From positions 30,585 through 94,584 of the forward strand of contig DASXLI010000018.1 of NCBI GenBank assembly GCA_036496285.1: 64,000 nucleotides of DNA, in the 5' to 3' direction. The notes beneath the pieces were generated by a model. The model had not been told where the DNA came from. It saw only the letters and a list, made by a program, of their open reading frames with translations, and ran no database searches. A program made the position numbers and the translations under genes. Source of the stretch: DP-19 sp036496285 (GTDB lineage Bacteria > Desulfobacterota > Binatia > UTPRO1). Shown here in pieces: positions 32,586-42,325 of the stretch (positions within the stretch are counted from its first letter, which is position 1; each line of letters starts with the position of its first letter).

Positions 32586-35468
32586 ATGAGCTCGCTGCGC
32601 ACCGCACTTCGATTGGTACTCGTCATCCTGCTCGTCGCGCTCGGCCGAGAGGCCCAGGCGGCCTCGTTCACGCCGGGCAACATCGTCGCCTACCGGGTCG
32701 GCGACGGCGTCCAGGCGCTGACAAACAACGGTAACAGCGTGTTCATCGACGAGTACACGCCGGCCGGCGCCTTCGTGCAGGCGATCGCCATCCCGACGAC
32801 GGCGAGCGGCGGCAATCAGCCGCTCATCGCGCAGGGCGCGACCGGCAGCGGCAGCGCGGTCGAAGGCCTCATGGCCACCTCGAGCAACGGCCAGTACGTC
32901 GTGTTCACCGGCTACGGTACGACGCTCGGCGGCGCGGCCGCCTTGAGCTCGACGGCCTGCACTGGCGCCGGCGGCGTGCCGCGCGTCGTCGGACGGGTCA
33001 AGTTCGACGGCACGGTCAACACCTCGACGGCGCTCACGGACTTTGCGTGCGCCAGCAACCCCCGCTCGGCGACCAGCAGCGACGGCACCAGCATCTGGGT
33101 CGGCGGCAACGGCACCGGCGCGTCGTTTGCGACCCTCGGCGCCACCACCTCGACGCAGCTCGCGGCCGCGACGACCAATGTGCGGCAGGTCCACATCTTC
33201 GGCGGGCAGCTCTACGGCGCGGTGAACGGCGGCGCGGTGAGCACGATCGGCACCGGCCTCCCGACGACGGGCGGCCAAACGGTCACCCCGCTCACGCTTC
33301 CCGGCGCGACGACAAGCCCCGACGGCTTCGCGTTCGTGACGGTATCCGGCGGCACGGTGCTCTACCTCATGGATGACACGGCCGGCACGGTCCACAAGTG
33401 GTCGCTGGTGAGCGGCAGCTTCGTCGACAACGGCACGATCGCCTACGCGGGCGCCCGCGCCGTCTTCGCGACCGTCAGCGGCTCGACCGCCAAGCTCTAC
33501 GTCCGCTCGAGCACCGGCTCGACGATCGACACGCTGAGTGACACGAGCGGCTTCAACGCGACCATCACGGGTACGGTCGCGGCTCTGATCACCGCGCCGG
33601 CCAACGAGGTGTTCCGCGGCATCGCCGGCGTCCCGGTGATCGGCACGACGCCGACCCCGACCCGCACGGCGACGCCGCTGCCCGGGGCGACCGCGACGGC
33701 GACGCGCACTGTGACGCCAACCGTCACGCCCACCGTTACGGTGACGCCGAGACCGACCGCCACGGCGACGCCGCTCCCCGCGCCGTTCACGGTCGGCAAC
33801 ATCGTCGTCTACCGCGTCGGTGACGGCGGCGCGGCGCTCGCCAGCACCGGCAACCCGGTCTTCCTCGACGAGTTCCAGCCGAACGGCACGCACGTCCAGA
33901 CGGTCGGCCTGCCGCCGACCGCCAGCGGCTCCAACCATCAGCTGGTCGCCAGCGGAACCGCGCAGTCGGAAGGCCAGCTCACCGTCTCGGCCGACGGCAA
34001 GTATCTCCTCATGACCGGCTACGCGAGCGACATACCCGCGGCGTCGTCGCTCTCGTCCTCCGCCTCCGCCACGGTGCCCCGTACGGTCGGGCGCGTGAAG
34101 TTCGACGGCACGCTCGACACCACGACCGCGCTCACGGACCTCGACGATGGTGACAATCCTCGGTCGGCCACGAGCACCAACGGTACGGACCTCTGGGCGT
34201 GCGGCAACTCCGGTGGCGTACACTTCGCCCACCTCGGCGACACGACGTCCACGGCGCTCACGAGCGACAGCGTAAACAACCGCTACGTGAACGTCTTCGG
34301 CGGCCAGCTCTACGTCTCGTCGCAGAAGCTCACGACCCGCGTCGGGACCGTCGGTACCGGTACGCCGACCACGGCGCCCCAGACCACCACCAACCTGCCG
34401 GGCTTCCCGATCACCGACAGCCCGAACGCGTTCTTCTTCGCCGATCTCACCAACACCGTGGCCGGGTTCGACACGCTCTACGTTGCCGACGACGTGAGCG
34501 GCATCGAGAAGTTCTCACTCGTGGCCGGCAACTGGACCAGCAACGGCACGATCGGGACCGGCACCGACGTCTACAACGGCCTCACGGCGACGGTGAGCGG
34601 CACGACCGTCACGGTGTACGCGACCCGCAAGGGCGGCACGACCGCAACCGGCGGCGGCGAGCTCGTCTCGCTGGTCGACGCGAGCGGCTACAACCAGGCA
34701 CCGAGCGGTACGATCACGCTGCTCGCGACGGCCGGCCCGAACACGGCCTTCCGCGGTGTCGCGGTGGCGCCGTCTTCCGGTGCGTCGACGACCGGCTTCG
34801 TGCCGCCCGACAAGGACACCGGCAAGTGCGAGGACGGCGCGGCGAAGAATGTCAGCAAGCTCGCCGCCTGCGTCCGCAAGTGCCACATCAAGGCGGCCGA
34901 CTCGGCGCTGAAAGCCGCGACCTTCGACGAGGAGGCCTGCGAGTCGAACGGCGTCAAGTCCTGCCGCGGCAAGTACGACGCCGCGGTCGTGAAGCTGGTC
35001 GCCAAGGGCACCTGCCCGGCGTGCCTCGGTCAGACGGCGCAGGGCACCGTTGCCGACTCCGTGACCAGCACGCTCGACTCCGAGACCGGCTCGGCCTACT
35101 GCGCCGGCACCACGCCGCTCGGCGGTGACGACGCAGGCTTCGTGCCGCCGGACAAGGACACCGGCAAGTGCGAGGACTCGGCCCTCAAGATCACGAGCTC
35201 GCTGTCGAGCTGCGTGGTCAAGTGCCAGATCAAGCAGGTCGACACGCTCTTCAAGGCCGGCACGTTCGATGAGACGGCGTGCCAGACCGGCGGGGCGAAG
35301 TCGTGCCGCGGCAAGTTCGACGTCGCGAGCGGAAAGCTCGACGTGAAACCGATCTGCCCCGGCTGCCTCGATCCGGGAGCGCGCGGCACGATGGCCGACA
35401 GCGCACGCTCGTTCCTTGAGGCACTGCAGGCGCAGATCTACTGCGCGGGAAGCGTTCCACTCCCGTAA
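32586..35468 (+). CDS. Giant secreted protein A: two propeller-like domains plus two Cys-rich modules
   Basis: A 960-residue protein with a signal peptide (residues 1-25). Domain 1 (about 26-350) begins FTPGNIVAYRVGDGVQALTN and contains IDEYTPAGAFVQ, GRVKFDGTVNTSTALTDFA and SDGTSIWVGGNG. Its strand-rich, repeated character suggests a beta propeller. A Thr/Pro linker (351-399) leads to a second copy (400-735). Two tandem Cys modules (about 739-960) follow, each DKDTGKCED...C...KC...SCRGK...CPxCLxxxAxG...YCAG. First of four consecutive paralogues after phoBR. No known catalytic site. Confidence 0.8.
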   Translation: MSSLRTALRLVLVILLVALGREAQAASFTPGNIVAYRVGDGVQALTNNGNSVFIDEYTPAGAFVQAIAIPTTASGGNQPLIAQGATGSGSAVEGLMATSSNGQYVVFTGYGTTLGGAAALSSTACTGAGGVPRVVGRVKFDGTVNTSTALTDFACASNPRSATSSDGTSIWVGGNGTGASFATLGATTSTQLAAATTNVRQVHIFGGQLYGAVNGGAVSTIGTGLPTTGGQTVTPLTLPGATTSPDGFAFVTVSGGTVLYLMDDTAGTVHKWSLVSGSFVDNGTIAYAGARAVFATVSGSTAKLYVRSSTGSTIDTLSDTSGFNATITGTVAALITAPANEVFRGIAGVPVIGTTPTPTRTATPLPGATATATRTVTPTVTPTVTVTPRPTATATPLPAPFTVGNIVVYRVGDGGAALASTGNPVFLDEFQPNGTHVQTVGLPPTASGSNHQLVASGTAQSEGQLTVSADGKYLLMTGYASDIPAASSLSSSASATVPRTVGRVKFDGTLDTTTALTDLDDGDNPRSATSTNGTDLWACGNSGGVHFAHLGDTTSTALTSDSVNNRYVNVFGGQLYVSSQKLTTRVGTVGTGTPTTAPQTTTNLPGFPITDSPNAFFFADLTNTVAGFDTLYVADDVSGIEKFSLVAGNWTSNGTIGTGTDVYNGLTATVSGTTVTVYATRKGGTTATGGGELVSLVDASGYNQAPSGTITLLATAGPNTAFRGVAVAPSSGASTTGFVPPDKDTGKCEDGAAKNVSKLAACVRKCHIKAADSALKAATFDEEACESNGVKSCRGKYDAAVVKLVAKGTCPACLGQTAQGTVADSVTSTLDSETGSAYCAGTTPLGGDDAGFVPPDKDTGKCEDSALKITSSLSSCVVKCQIKQVDTLFKAGTFDETACQTGGAKSCRGKFDVASGKLDVKPICPGCLDPGARGTMADSARSFLEALQAQIYCAGSVPLP
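33640..33783 (+). repeat. Thr/Pro-rich linker repeat, protein A
   Basis: Degenerate ACN-CCN codon repeats encode TPTPTRTATP-type sequence joining the two propeller-like domains. It is low-complexity, not a CRISPR array or satellite. Confidence 0.75.
34800..35468 (+). repeat. Tandem duplication of a roughly 110-residue Cys-rich module
   Basis: Two successive units (about 34800-35120 and 35142-35468) encode proteins of the pattern PPDKDTGKCED, KC-x-IK-x-(A/V)D, ACES/ACQT, KSCRGK(Y/F)D, CPxCL and YCAGxxPL. Cys positions are conserved between units and in the third paralogue, which suggests disulfide-stabilised, probably helical domains. Confidence 0.75.
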
Positions 35469-35485
35469 CCGACAACCAAAACCGA

Positions 35486-35516
35486 GGCCCGTGCGCGCGT
35501 GGTGCGCGCACGGGCC
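35486..35516 (+). terminator. Perfect hairpin between giant genes A and B
   Basis: A 13-bp perfect stem (35486-35498 with 35504-35516) and a 5-nt loop start 17 nt after the stop codon of gene A. No T-run follows. It is probably a terminator or a processing/attenuation structure between the paralogues. Confidence 0.6.
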
Positions 35517-35550
35517 GCTGACTTCACTGCTCCTCACCCCTGGGGGAACC

Positions 35551-38500
35551 ATGCACACGCAGCGCGCGATGGGTCGTATCGTCGGATCGATGGTGACGGG
35601 TCTGCTCGTTCTAGCAGCTGCAGCGGGCGCCCACGCCGCTACGTTCACACCGGGGAACATCGTCGTCTACCGCGTCGGCGATGGTACCCAGACGCTGACC
35701 AACAACGGCAACTCGGTCTTCATCGACGAGTACACGCCGGGCGGGACCTTCGTGCAGGCGGTTCCGATACCTTGCTCGGGGGCGGGATGCGGAACGGTCG
35801 CCAGCGGCAGCAACAAACCGCTCATCGCCCAAGGCAGCACGGGTGGAGGTAGCTCGGTCGAAGGTCTCATTTCCGATTCGACCGACGGGCAGTACGTGGT
35901 GATGACCGGATACGACACGGCGCTCGGCGGCAGCACGGTATTGAGCGCCACCACATGTCCCGGGACGCCGCGCACCGTCGGCGTCCTCAAGTACGACGGC
36001 ACCGTCGACACCTCGACCGCGCTCACCGATCTCGCGTGCGCCAGTAACGTGCGCTCAGCGGCCAGCACCGATGGCACCAATCTCTGGGTCAGCGGCAGCC
36101 AGGGCACGGCCGGTACCGGCGGTGCGCGCTACACGACGATCGGCAGCACCACCTCCACGCTGCTGAACGCCACCGACACGAACATGCGCCAGCTGATCAT
36201 CTTCGGTGCGCAATTGTTCGGCGCTACGAACGGAGTTGCCGTAAAGGGCATTGGCACAGGCCTTCCGACAACGGGTGGTCAGACGGACACGACGCTGACT
36301 CTCGCCGGCGCGGGCACCAGTCCCGACGGTATCTTCATCACGACCGTATCTGGTGGCACCGTCCTCTACGTCATGGACGATGGGCAGGGCACGCTCCGCA
36401 AGTACTCCCTGACCAGCGGCACGCCGGTGACCGGAACATGGAACGGTAACGGCTCGATTGCGATCGCGAACGCGCGGAGCATCTTCGGGACCGTGAGTGG
36501 CTCAACCGTGACACTCTACGTGACGGATAGCGGCAACCAAACCATCGTTCGGACCCTCACCGACAGCGCCGGCTTCAACGCGACGATCGCGCCGGGCACC
36601 CTGTCGACCTGGATCCCCGCGGCTACGGGCAAGACCTACCGCGGCATCGCCGCCGCACCGGTGCAGGCACCTACGGTGACGCCGACCCCCACTGTGACGC
36701 CGACGCCGACCGTGACCGTCACGCCCACGGAGACGCCGACCGACACGCCGACCCTCACCGTCACGCCAACGCTCACCGCGACGCCGGTCGAGACGGCGAC
36801 GCCCACGGTGACGGCGACGCCGACCGAGACGGTGACGCCAACGCCTACCGAGTCGCCGACGCCGACCGCGACCGAGACCCCGACCCCGACGGCGACCGAC
36901 ACGCCGACCGTCACGGCGACCGCCACCCCGACCACGACGCCGACGGCGACACCGGTGCCGTTCACGGGCGGCAACCTCGTCGTCTACCGCGTGGGTGACG
37001 GCGCGCAGACGCTGACCAACAACGGCAACTCCGTCTTCCTCGACGAGTACACGACCGGCGGCAGCCTGGTGCAGTCGATCGCCATGCCGACGACGGCGGG
37101 AGGCGGCCAGAACCAGCTCATCGCCCAGGGCGCCACCGGCGGCGGCACCGCCGTCGAGGGCCTCATCAACGACTCGGCCGACGGCCAGTACGTCGTGCTG
37201 ACCGGCTACGCCCGGAACCTCGGCGGCGCGGGCGCCCTCAGCAGCCAGGTCTGCACGGGGGGCACGGGCGTGCCGCGCACCGTCGGTCTGGTGAGGTACG
37301 ACGGCACCATCGACACCTCGACCGCGCTCACCGACTTCGCCTGCGCCAGCAACGCGCGCTCGGCAACGAGCAGCGACGGCACCAACATCTGGGTCGGCGG
37401 CAACGCCGGCGGCGGCGTCAACAGCACGACCGGCGGCGCCCGCTACACGACGCTCGGAGGCACCACCTCGACCCAGGTCAGCAACGGCCAGAGCAACGTC
37501 CGCCAGGTGTCCATCTTCGAGGGTCAGCTCTATGCGGCCGTGAACGGCATCAACGTGAGCAGCGTCGGCACCGGGCTGCCGACGACCTCCTCCACCGTGA
37601 CGACCCTGCCGGGCATCACCAGCACCGGCACCAGCCCCGACGGCTTCTTCTTCGCCGAGGTATCGGGCGGAGCCGTCGTCTACATCGCCGACGACACCGC
37701 CGGCGGCGGCCAGGTCCACAAGTGGTCGCTCGTCGCCGGCACCTGGACCGACAACGGGACGATCGCCTTCAGCGCCGCGCGCGGCGTGTTCGGCACCGTG
37801 AGCGGCTCGACGGTGACGCTCTACCTGACCAACTCGACCAGCACGATCGCGACCCTGGTCGACGCGAGCGGCTTCAACGCGACGATCACGGGCAGCATCG
37901 GCACCTTCGTCACCGGGAGCAACGTGCTCTTCAAGGGCATGGCGCTCGCGCCGGTGATCGCGCCGACCCCGACCCCGACACCAACGGATACAGCGACGCC
38001 GACGGATACGGCGACGCCGGTCGCGACGGACACTGCGACACCCGCCACGACGGCGACCGCGACACCCACGCCCGTCGCGACGGGAACGGCGACTCCGACT
38101 GCGACGCGGAGCGCGACACCCACCCCGACCGCGACACGGACGGCCACTCCGTCACCGACGGCCAGCGGCACCGCGACGCTGACGGCGACGCCAGCTCCGA
38201 CCACGACTGCGACTCCGGCCGCGCTCGACCACTTCACCTGCTACAAGGCGGGGGCGTCGAAGGGATCGGTCAAGTTTCCCGGGATTGCCAACCCGCCGGG
38301 AATCTCGCTGGTCGACGAGCTGGGTAGCTCGACGGTCGGGGTGAAGAAGCCGAAGTTCCTCTGCGCCCCGACGAACAAGCTCGGGGAAGACCCGACGGCA
38401 CCGGCGCATCCGGACCACCTGACGAGCTATCAGATCAAGAACCTCGTGAAGCCGGTGCTGCCGACGCACGTCCAGGTGACCGACCAGTTCGGCACCCTGT

Positions 38501-38913
38501 TCGTGAACCTGAAGAAGCAGACGTACCTGCTCGTGCCGACGGCGAAGAATCCGAGCGCAACGCCGCCGACGCCTGCGGCCTTCGTGACCGATCACTTCGA
38601 GTGCTACAAGGCCGCGGTCACCTCCGGCACGCCGAAGTTCGTCGCCGTCCCCGGCGTCACGCTCCAGGATCAGTTCGGATCGATCACGGCCGAGGTGAAG
38701 AAGCCGGCGTACCTCTGCAACCCCGTCGACAAGAACGGGGAGGATCCGACGGCGCCGACGGATGCAGCACACCTGATGTGCTACCTCGTCAAGCAGACCG
38801 ACGCGGTGAAGTTCGTGAAGGTGACCGGCCTGTTCGTCAACAACCAGTTCGGACCGGAGACGTTGGACGCGAAGAAGCCGGGGCTCCTCTGCGTGCCGGC
38901 AACGACGCCGTAA
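35551..38913 (+). CDS. Giant secreted protein B: two propeller-like domains plus four-part Cys-containing C-terminus
   Basis: A 1120-residue protein with a signal peptide (TGLLVLAAAAGAHAA). Propeller-like domain 1 spans about 30-368, a long Thr/Pro linker 371-469, domain 2 470-803 and a second linker 805-889. The C-terminal region (890-1120) has repeats of the form DHF-x-CYKA...V-x-LxDQFG...VKKPxxLCxP. It shares the N-terminal domain with A, C and D (GNIVVYRVGDG, FIDEYTPGG). The C-terminal repeat resembles an uncharacterised secreted domain of this lineage. Function unknown. Confidence 0.78.
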   Translation: MHTQRAMGRIVGSMVTGLLVLAAAAGAHAATFTPGNIVVYRVGDGTQTLTNNGNSVFIDEYTPGGTFVQAVPIPCSGAGCGTVASGSNKPLIAQGSTGGGSSVEGLISDSTDGQYVVMTGYDTALGGSTVLSATTCPGTPRTVGVLKYDGTVDTSTALTDLACASNVRSAASTDGTNLWVSGSQGTAGTGGARYTTIGSTTSTLLNATDTNMRQLIIFGAQLFGATNGVAVKGIGTGLPTTGGQTDTTLTLAGAGTSPDGIFITTVSGGTVLYVMDDGQGTLRKYSLTSGTPVTGTWNGNGSIAIANARSIFGTVSGSTVTLYVTDSGNQTIVRTLTDSAGFNATIAPGTLSTWIPAATGKTYRGIAAAPVQAPTVTPTPTVTPTPTVTVTPTETPTDTPTLTVTPTLTATPVETATPTVTATPTETVTPTPTESPTPTATETPTPTATDTPTVTATATPTTTPTATPVPFTGGNLVVYRVGDGAQTLTNNGNSVFLDEYTTGGSLVQSIAMPTTAGGGQNQLIAQGATGGGTAVEGLINDSADGQYVVLTGYARNLGGAGALSSQVCTGGTGVPRTVGLVRYDGTIDTSTALTDFACASNARSATSSDGTNIWVGGNAGGGVNSTTGGARYTTLGGTTSTQVSNGQSNVRQVSIFEGQLYAAVNGINVSSVGTGLPTTSSTVTTLPGITSTGTSPDGFFFAEVSGGAVVYIADDTAGGGQVHKWSLVAGTWTDNGTIAFSAARGVFGTVSGSTVTLYLTNSTSTIATLVDASGFNATITGSIGTFVTGSNVLFKGMALAPVIAPTPTPTPTDTATPTDTATPVATDTATPATTATATPTPVATGTATPTATRSATPTPTATRTATPSPTASGTATLTATPAPTTTATPAALDHFTCYKAGASKGSVKFPGIANPPGISLVDELGSSTVGVKKPKFLCAPTNKLGEDPTAPAHPDHLTSYQIKNLVKPVLPTHVQVTDQFGTLFVNLKKQTYLLVPTAKNPSATPPTPAAFVTDHFECYKAAVTSGTPKFVAVPGVTLQDQFGSITAEVKKPAYLCNPVDKNGEDPTAPTDAAHLMCYLVKQTDAVKFVKVTGLFVNNQFGPETLDAKKPGLLCVPATTP
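36661..36957 (+). repeat. Long Thr/Pro-rich linker, protein B (first)
   Basis: About 99 codons of TPTVTPTP / TETPTDTPT-type sequence from degenerate ACG-CCG-ACC repeats. This is an extended, possibly O-glycosylated spacer between two domains. Confidence 0.75.
37963..38217 (+). repeat. Thr/Pro-rich linker, protein B (second)
   Basis: About 85 codons of TPTDTATPTDTATP and TPTATRTATPSPT-type sequence before the Cys-containing C-terminal region. Confidence 0.72.
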
Positions 38914-38954
38914 CGCGGAGTGTGGCCTCGCCGCGCTTCGACAGACGCAGGGAT

Positions 38955-38983
38955 ACCGCCCGGGGCACGCCGTCCCGGGCGGT
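38955..38983 (+). terminator. Hairpin between giant genes B and C
   Basis: A 10-bp perfect stem (ACCGCCCGGG with its complement, 38955-38964 / 38974-38983) and a 9-nt loop lie 42 nt after the stop of gene B. No strong T-run. Position supports a terminator. Confidence 0.5.
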
Positions 38984-39039
38984 TCCCGCTCCGCTCGCCA
39001 GGACGAAATGATCACGGACGTACGGGTGTGACGCGACGG

Positions 39040-42000
39040 ATGATCCGATTGGTTCGGCCGCAATTGCTCGGGCTCGCTGGCCTCTTCCTGGCGGCGGTGT
39101 GCGAGGGCGCGGCGTTCCAGCCGGGTGACCTCGTCGTCTACCGGGTCGGCGACGGCGTGGCCGCGCTCTCGGGCAACGGCAACCCGGTCTTCCTCGACGA
39201 GTACACCCCGGGGGGAACGCTCGTGCAGTCGATCGCGCTGCCGACGACGGTGAGCGGCGCGAGCCATCAGTTGGTCGCGAGCGGAACCGCGACCTCCGAG
39301 GGCGAGCTGACGCGCTCGGGCGACGGGCGTTACCTCGTGCTCACCGGCTACGCGAGCAACCTGCCGGCCGCGACGGCGCTCTCGGGCTCGGCGGCGGCCA
39401 CGGTGCCGCGGACGGTCGGACGGGTGGCGTTGGACGGCACCGTCGACACGTCGACCGCGCTCGGCGACTTCTCGGACGCCAACAACCCGCGTGCGGCGGC
39501 GAGCACCGACGGCACGAGCATGTGGGTCGGCGGCGGCGCCGGCGGCGTCCGCTACGCGACGCTCGGCGCCACGAGCTCCGTCCAGCTCAGCGCGGACAGC
39601 ACCAACGTCCGCTACGTCACCGTCGCCGGCGGCCAGCTCTACGCGTCGAGCCAGAAGGGAAGCATCCGGGTCGCGACGGTCGGCAGCGGCGCGCCGACGA
39701 CCGCCGGCCAGACGATCGCGAACCTCCCGGGCACGCCTGCGACCGGCAGCCCCGACGCCTTCGTGCTGGTCGATCTCGACGGCACACCCGGCGTCGATAC
39801 GCTTTACGTCGCCGACGAGGCGGCAGGGCTCCTCAAGTACTCGCTCAGCGGCGGGGGCTGGATCGCGAGCGGCAGTGCCGGCACCGGCACCGACGCCTAT
39901 CGCGGTCTCGCGGCCATCGTGAGCGGCGGTGCAGTCACGCTCTACGCGACGCGACGCGGCGACACCGGCGGCGAGCTCGTTTCGCTGGCCGACCTGAGCG
40001 GCTTCGGCGGCGCGCTGAGCGGCACGCCCGCGATGGTCGCTGCCGCGGGCGCGAGCCAGGCCTTCCGCGGCGTCGCTGCGGCGCCGGTCGCGCCGCGCGC
40101 GTCGCTGCCCGACGCCGCCGCCGACGCGTACGGCACCGTCGCCGGCACCGCGCTTACCGTCGGGGCCGGCGCGGGCGTGCTCGCGAACGACGTCGGCGCG
40201 CCCCTCGCGATCGTCGGCCACACCAACCCCGCGCACGGCTCGCTCACTCTCCATGGCGACGGCTCGTTCATCTATACGCCGGCGAACGGCTACGTCGGCA
40301 GCGACGCCTTCAGCTACACGATGACCGACGCGGTCACGCTCTACGCTCCGGCCCTGCCGCCGCTCGCGGTCTTCTCCGGCGTCGCCGTGACGCCGGATTT
40401 CGGCTCCTCGTTCGTGCCCGTTCCGGGCTCGTCCGACGAGTACTACGGCATGTCCGACCTCGGGGCCCACGTGAACGGCCCGCACGGCACGAACGTCCTG
40501 CCGATCCCGACGTTCGATCCGTCGATCGGCAAGTTCCGCCTGAGCGCCGACGGCCAGGCCGTGCTCGAGCAGCAGATCCCGCTCAAGGACGCGACCGGTC
40601 ATGCGTACTCCGGCCGGGTGAACTCGCAGCACGGCAGCGGCGAGACCCTGACCGACTTGAACGGAACGACGCTCGCGCCCGATCCGAACGGCTACGATCC
40701 CGAGGGGCTCGTGGCGCTCGCCGACGGCACGCTCTGGGTGTCGGACGAGTACGGGCCGTACATCACACATTTCGACGCGAGCGGGAACCAGCTGGAGCGC
40801 CTGTCGCCGATCGACGGTACGCTTCCGACCGAGCTCCTGAAGCGCGACTCCAATCGCGGTTTCGAGGGCCTGGCGATCACGCCGGACGGCTCGACCCTGG
40901 TCGCGATGATGCAGTCGGCGCTCGACCAGCCCGATCTCGGTGGCAGCGACCCGAAGCGCATCACGATCACCCGCATCGTCACGCACCGTCTCGCCGACGG
41001 CGACACCCACGAGTACCTCTACCTGCTCGACGAGCCGGCCTCGAACAAGACGGCGGTGAGCGAGATCGCGGCGCTCGCGGCCACGACGTTCGTCGTCGAC
41101 GAGCGCGACTCGGACTTCCCGCCGCACGCCTACAAGAAGCTCTGGCGCATCGATCTGAGCGGGGCCACGGACGTCGGGCCGGCGAGCACGGTCGGGGGCG
41201 CGACCTACGATGGCAGTGCCGGCGGCCTGCTCGTCGGTGGCCAGAGCCTGGAGGCGCTGGTCGACGGCTTGAGCGTGGCGGGCTCGACGTCGGCGCTCGC
41301 GGCGCACGGCATCACGCCGGTCGGGAAGAGCCTGTACCTCGACGTCGGGGCGACGATCGACGCGATCGACCCGCTCGGGCGCTTCTTCGCCCACGACAAG
41401 GTCGAGGGTCTCGCGCTGCGTGACGGCGGCGCCACCGTGCTCGTCAGCAACGACAGCGACTTTGGCGTCGACGGCATCACCAACACCACGCCGCCGCTCC
41501 TGCTGGATCCCAAGATCCGTCCGGCAACCGGCACCCCGGACGACGGCGAGTTCCTGCGCATCGATCTGACCCGCCTGCCCGTCGCGACGTCGTCGGCGAC
41601 CGTGACGATCACGGTCCTGAGCGCCCTTGTCCCACCCGATACCGCGACCCGGAAGTGCGAGGACGGCATCGCGAAGAGCCTCGGCAAGCTGGCGGCGTGT
41701 GCGCGGAAGTGCCGGGTGAAGCAGGCCGACGCGGCGCTGAAGGGCGGCGTCTTCGACGCCGACGCCTGCGAGCACGGCGGCGGCGCGCCGGTCTCCTGCC
41801 GGGCCAAGTACGACGCCGCGGCAGCGAGCCTGCGCGCCAAGGGCGGCTGCCCGGTGTGCCTCGACGGCGCCGCGCAGGCCGCCCTCGCCGACGGCGTGCA
41901 GAGCGCCCTCGCGGAGGAGCAGGGCAGCCTCTATTGCGCCGGCAGCGTCGCTCTCGGCGCGGGCGGCGGCGGCTTCGTTCCTCCGGACAAGGACACGGAC

Positions 42001-42303
42001 AAGTGCGAAGACGGCGTCGTCAAGAGCGTCCGCAAGCTCGACGGCTGCTTCACCAAGTGCCGGATCAAGCAGGCGGACGCGGCGTTCAAGCTGACGCCGT
42101 TCGACGCGACCGCGTGCGAGAGCGCGGCGGCCAAGTCGTGCCGCGGCAAGTACGACGCGGCGAGCGCCAAGCTCGGCGCCGCCCTCACGTGCCCGCCGTG
42201 CCTCGACGCGGGCGCGCGCGGCGGGGCGGCCGACACGGCACATCTGGCGCACGAGCAGAGCCGGCCCCGCGTGTACTGCGCGGGGACCGTGCCGCTGCCG
42301 TGA
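39040..42303 (+). CDS. Giant secreted protein C: propeller-like, Ig-like and phytase-like domains plus two Cys-rich modules
   Basis: A 1087-residue protein with a signal peptide. One propeller-like domain spans about 24-350. A cadherin/Ig-like module follows near 357-434 (GVLANDVGAPLAIVGHTNPAHGSLTLHGDG, seen as LANDVG and GSFIYTPANGYVGSDAFSY). A phytase-like/esterase-like domain spans about 442-854: YYGMSDLGAH, EGLVALADGTLWVSDEYGPY, NRGFEGLAITPDGSTL and DERDSDF. Two Cys modules end the protein. The phytase-like domain fits phosphate release from organic esters, which suits the Pho context, but activity is not shown. GTG at 39028 is an alternative start. Confidence 0.82.
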   Translation: MIRLVRPQLLGLAGLFLAAVCEGAAFQPGDLVVYRVGDGVAALSGNGNPVFLDEYTPGGTLVQSIALPTTVSGASHQLVASGTATSEGELTRSGDGRYLVLTGYASNLPAATALSGSAAATVPRTVGRVALDGTVDTSTALGDFSDANNPRAAASTDGTSMWVGGGAGGVRYATLGATSSVQLSADSTNVRYVTVAGGQLYASSQKGSIRVATVGSGAPTTAGQTIANLPGTPATGSPDAFVLVDLDGTPGVDTLYVADEAAGLLKYSLSGGGWIASGSAGTGTDAYRGLAAIVSGGAVTLYATRRGDTGGELVSLADLSGFGGALSGTPAMVAAAGASQAFRGVAAAPVAPRASLPDAAADAYGTVAGTALTVGAGAGVLANDVGAPLAIVGHTNPAHGSLTLHGDGSFIYTPANGYVGSDAFSYTMTDAVTLYAPALPPLAVFSGVAVTPDFGSSFVPVPGSSDEYYGMSDLGAHVNGPHGTNVLPIPTFDPSIGKFRLSADGQAVLEQQIPLKDATGHAYSGRVNSQHGSGETLTDLNGTTLAPDPNGYDPEGLVALADGTLWVSDEYGPYITHFDASGNQLERLSPIDGTLPTELLKRDSNRGFEGLAITPDGSTLVAMMQSALDQPDLGGSDPKRITITRIVTHRLADGDTHEYLYLLDEPASNKTAVSEIAALAATTFVVDERDSDFPPHAYKKLWRIDLSGATDVGPASTVGGATYDGSAGGLLVGGQSLEALVDGLSVAGSTSALAAHGITPVGKSLYLDVGATIDAIDPLGRFFAHDKVEGLALRDGGATVLVSNDSDFGVDGITNTTPPLLLDPKIRPATGTPDDGEFLRIDLTRLPVATSSATVTITVLSALVPPDTATRKCEDGIAKSLGKLAACARKCRVKQADAALKGGVFDADACEHGGGAPVSCRAKYDAAAASLRAKGGCPVCLDGAAQAALADGVQSALAEEQGSLYCAGSVALGAGGGGFVPPDKDTDKCEDGVVKSVRKLDGCFTKCRIKQADAAFKLTPFDATACESAAAKSCRGKYDAASAKLGAALTCPPCLDAGARGGAADTAHLAHEQSRPRVYCAGTVPLP
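41647..42303 (+). repeat. Tandem Cys-rich modules, protein C
   Basis: Two units (about 41647-41960 and 41985-42303) of the same KCEDG...KC.(V/I)KQAD...SCR(A/G)KYDAA...CPxCLD...YCAG pattern as in protein A. This makes four copies of the module in the island. Confidence 0.72.
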
Positions 42304-42325
42304 CGACGCGGACGAAGGAGCGAAC

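Noticed and set aside
35464..35469. A CGTAAC hexamer after giant gene A that looks like a Pho box unit
   Set aside because: It is a single copy formed by the final Pro codon and TAA stop; no phased neighbour at plus or minus 11 bp.
36661..36957. Short-period repeats resembling a CRISPR or satellite array
   Set aside because: The repeats are degenerate 6-12 bp codon repeats in frame with a protein, with no constant direct repeat and spacer structure and no cas gene nearby.
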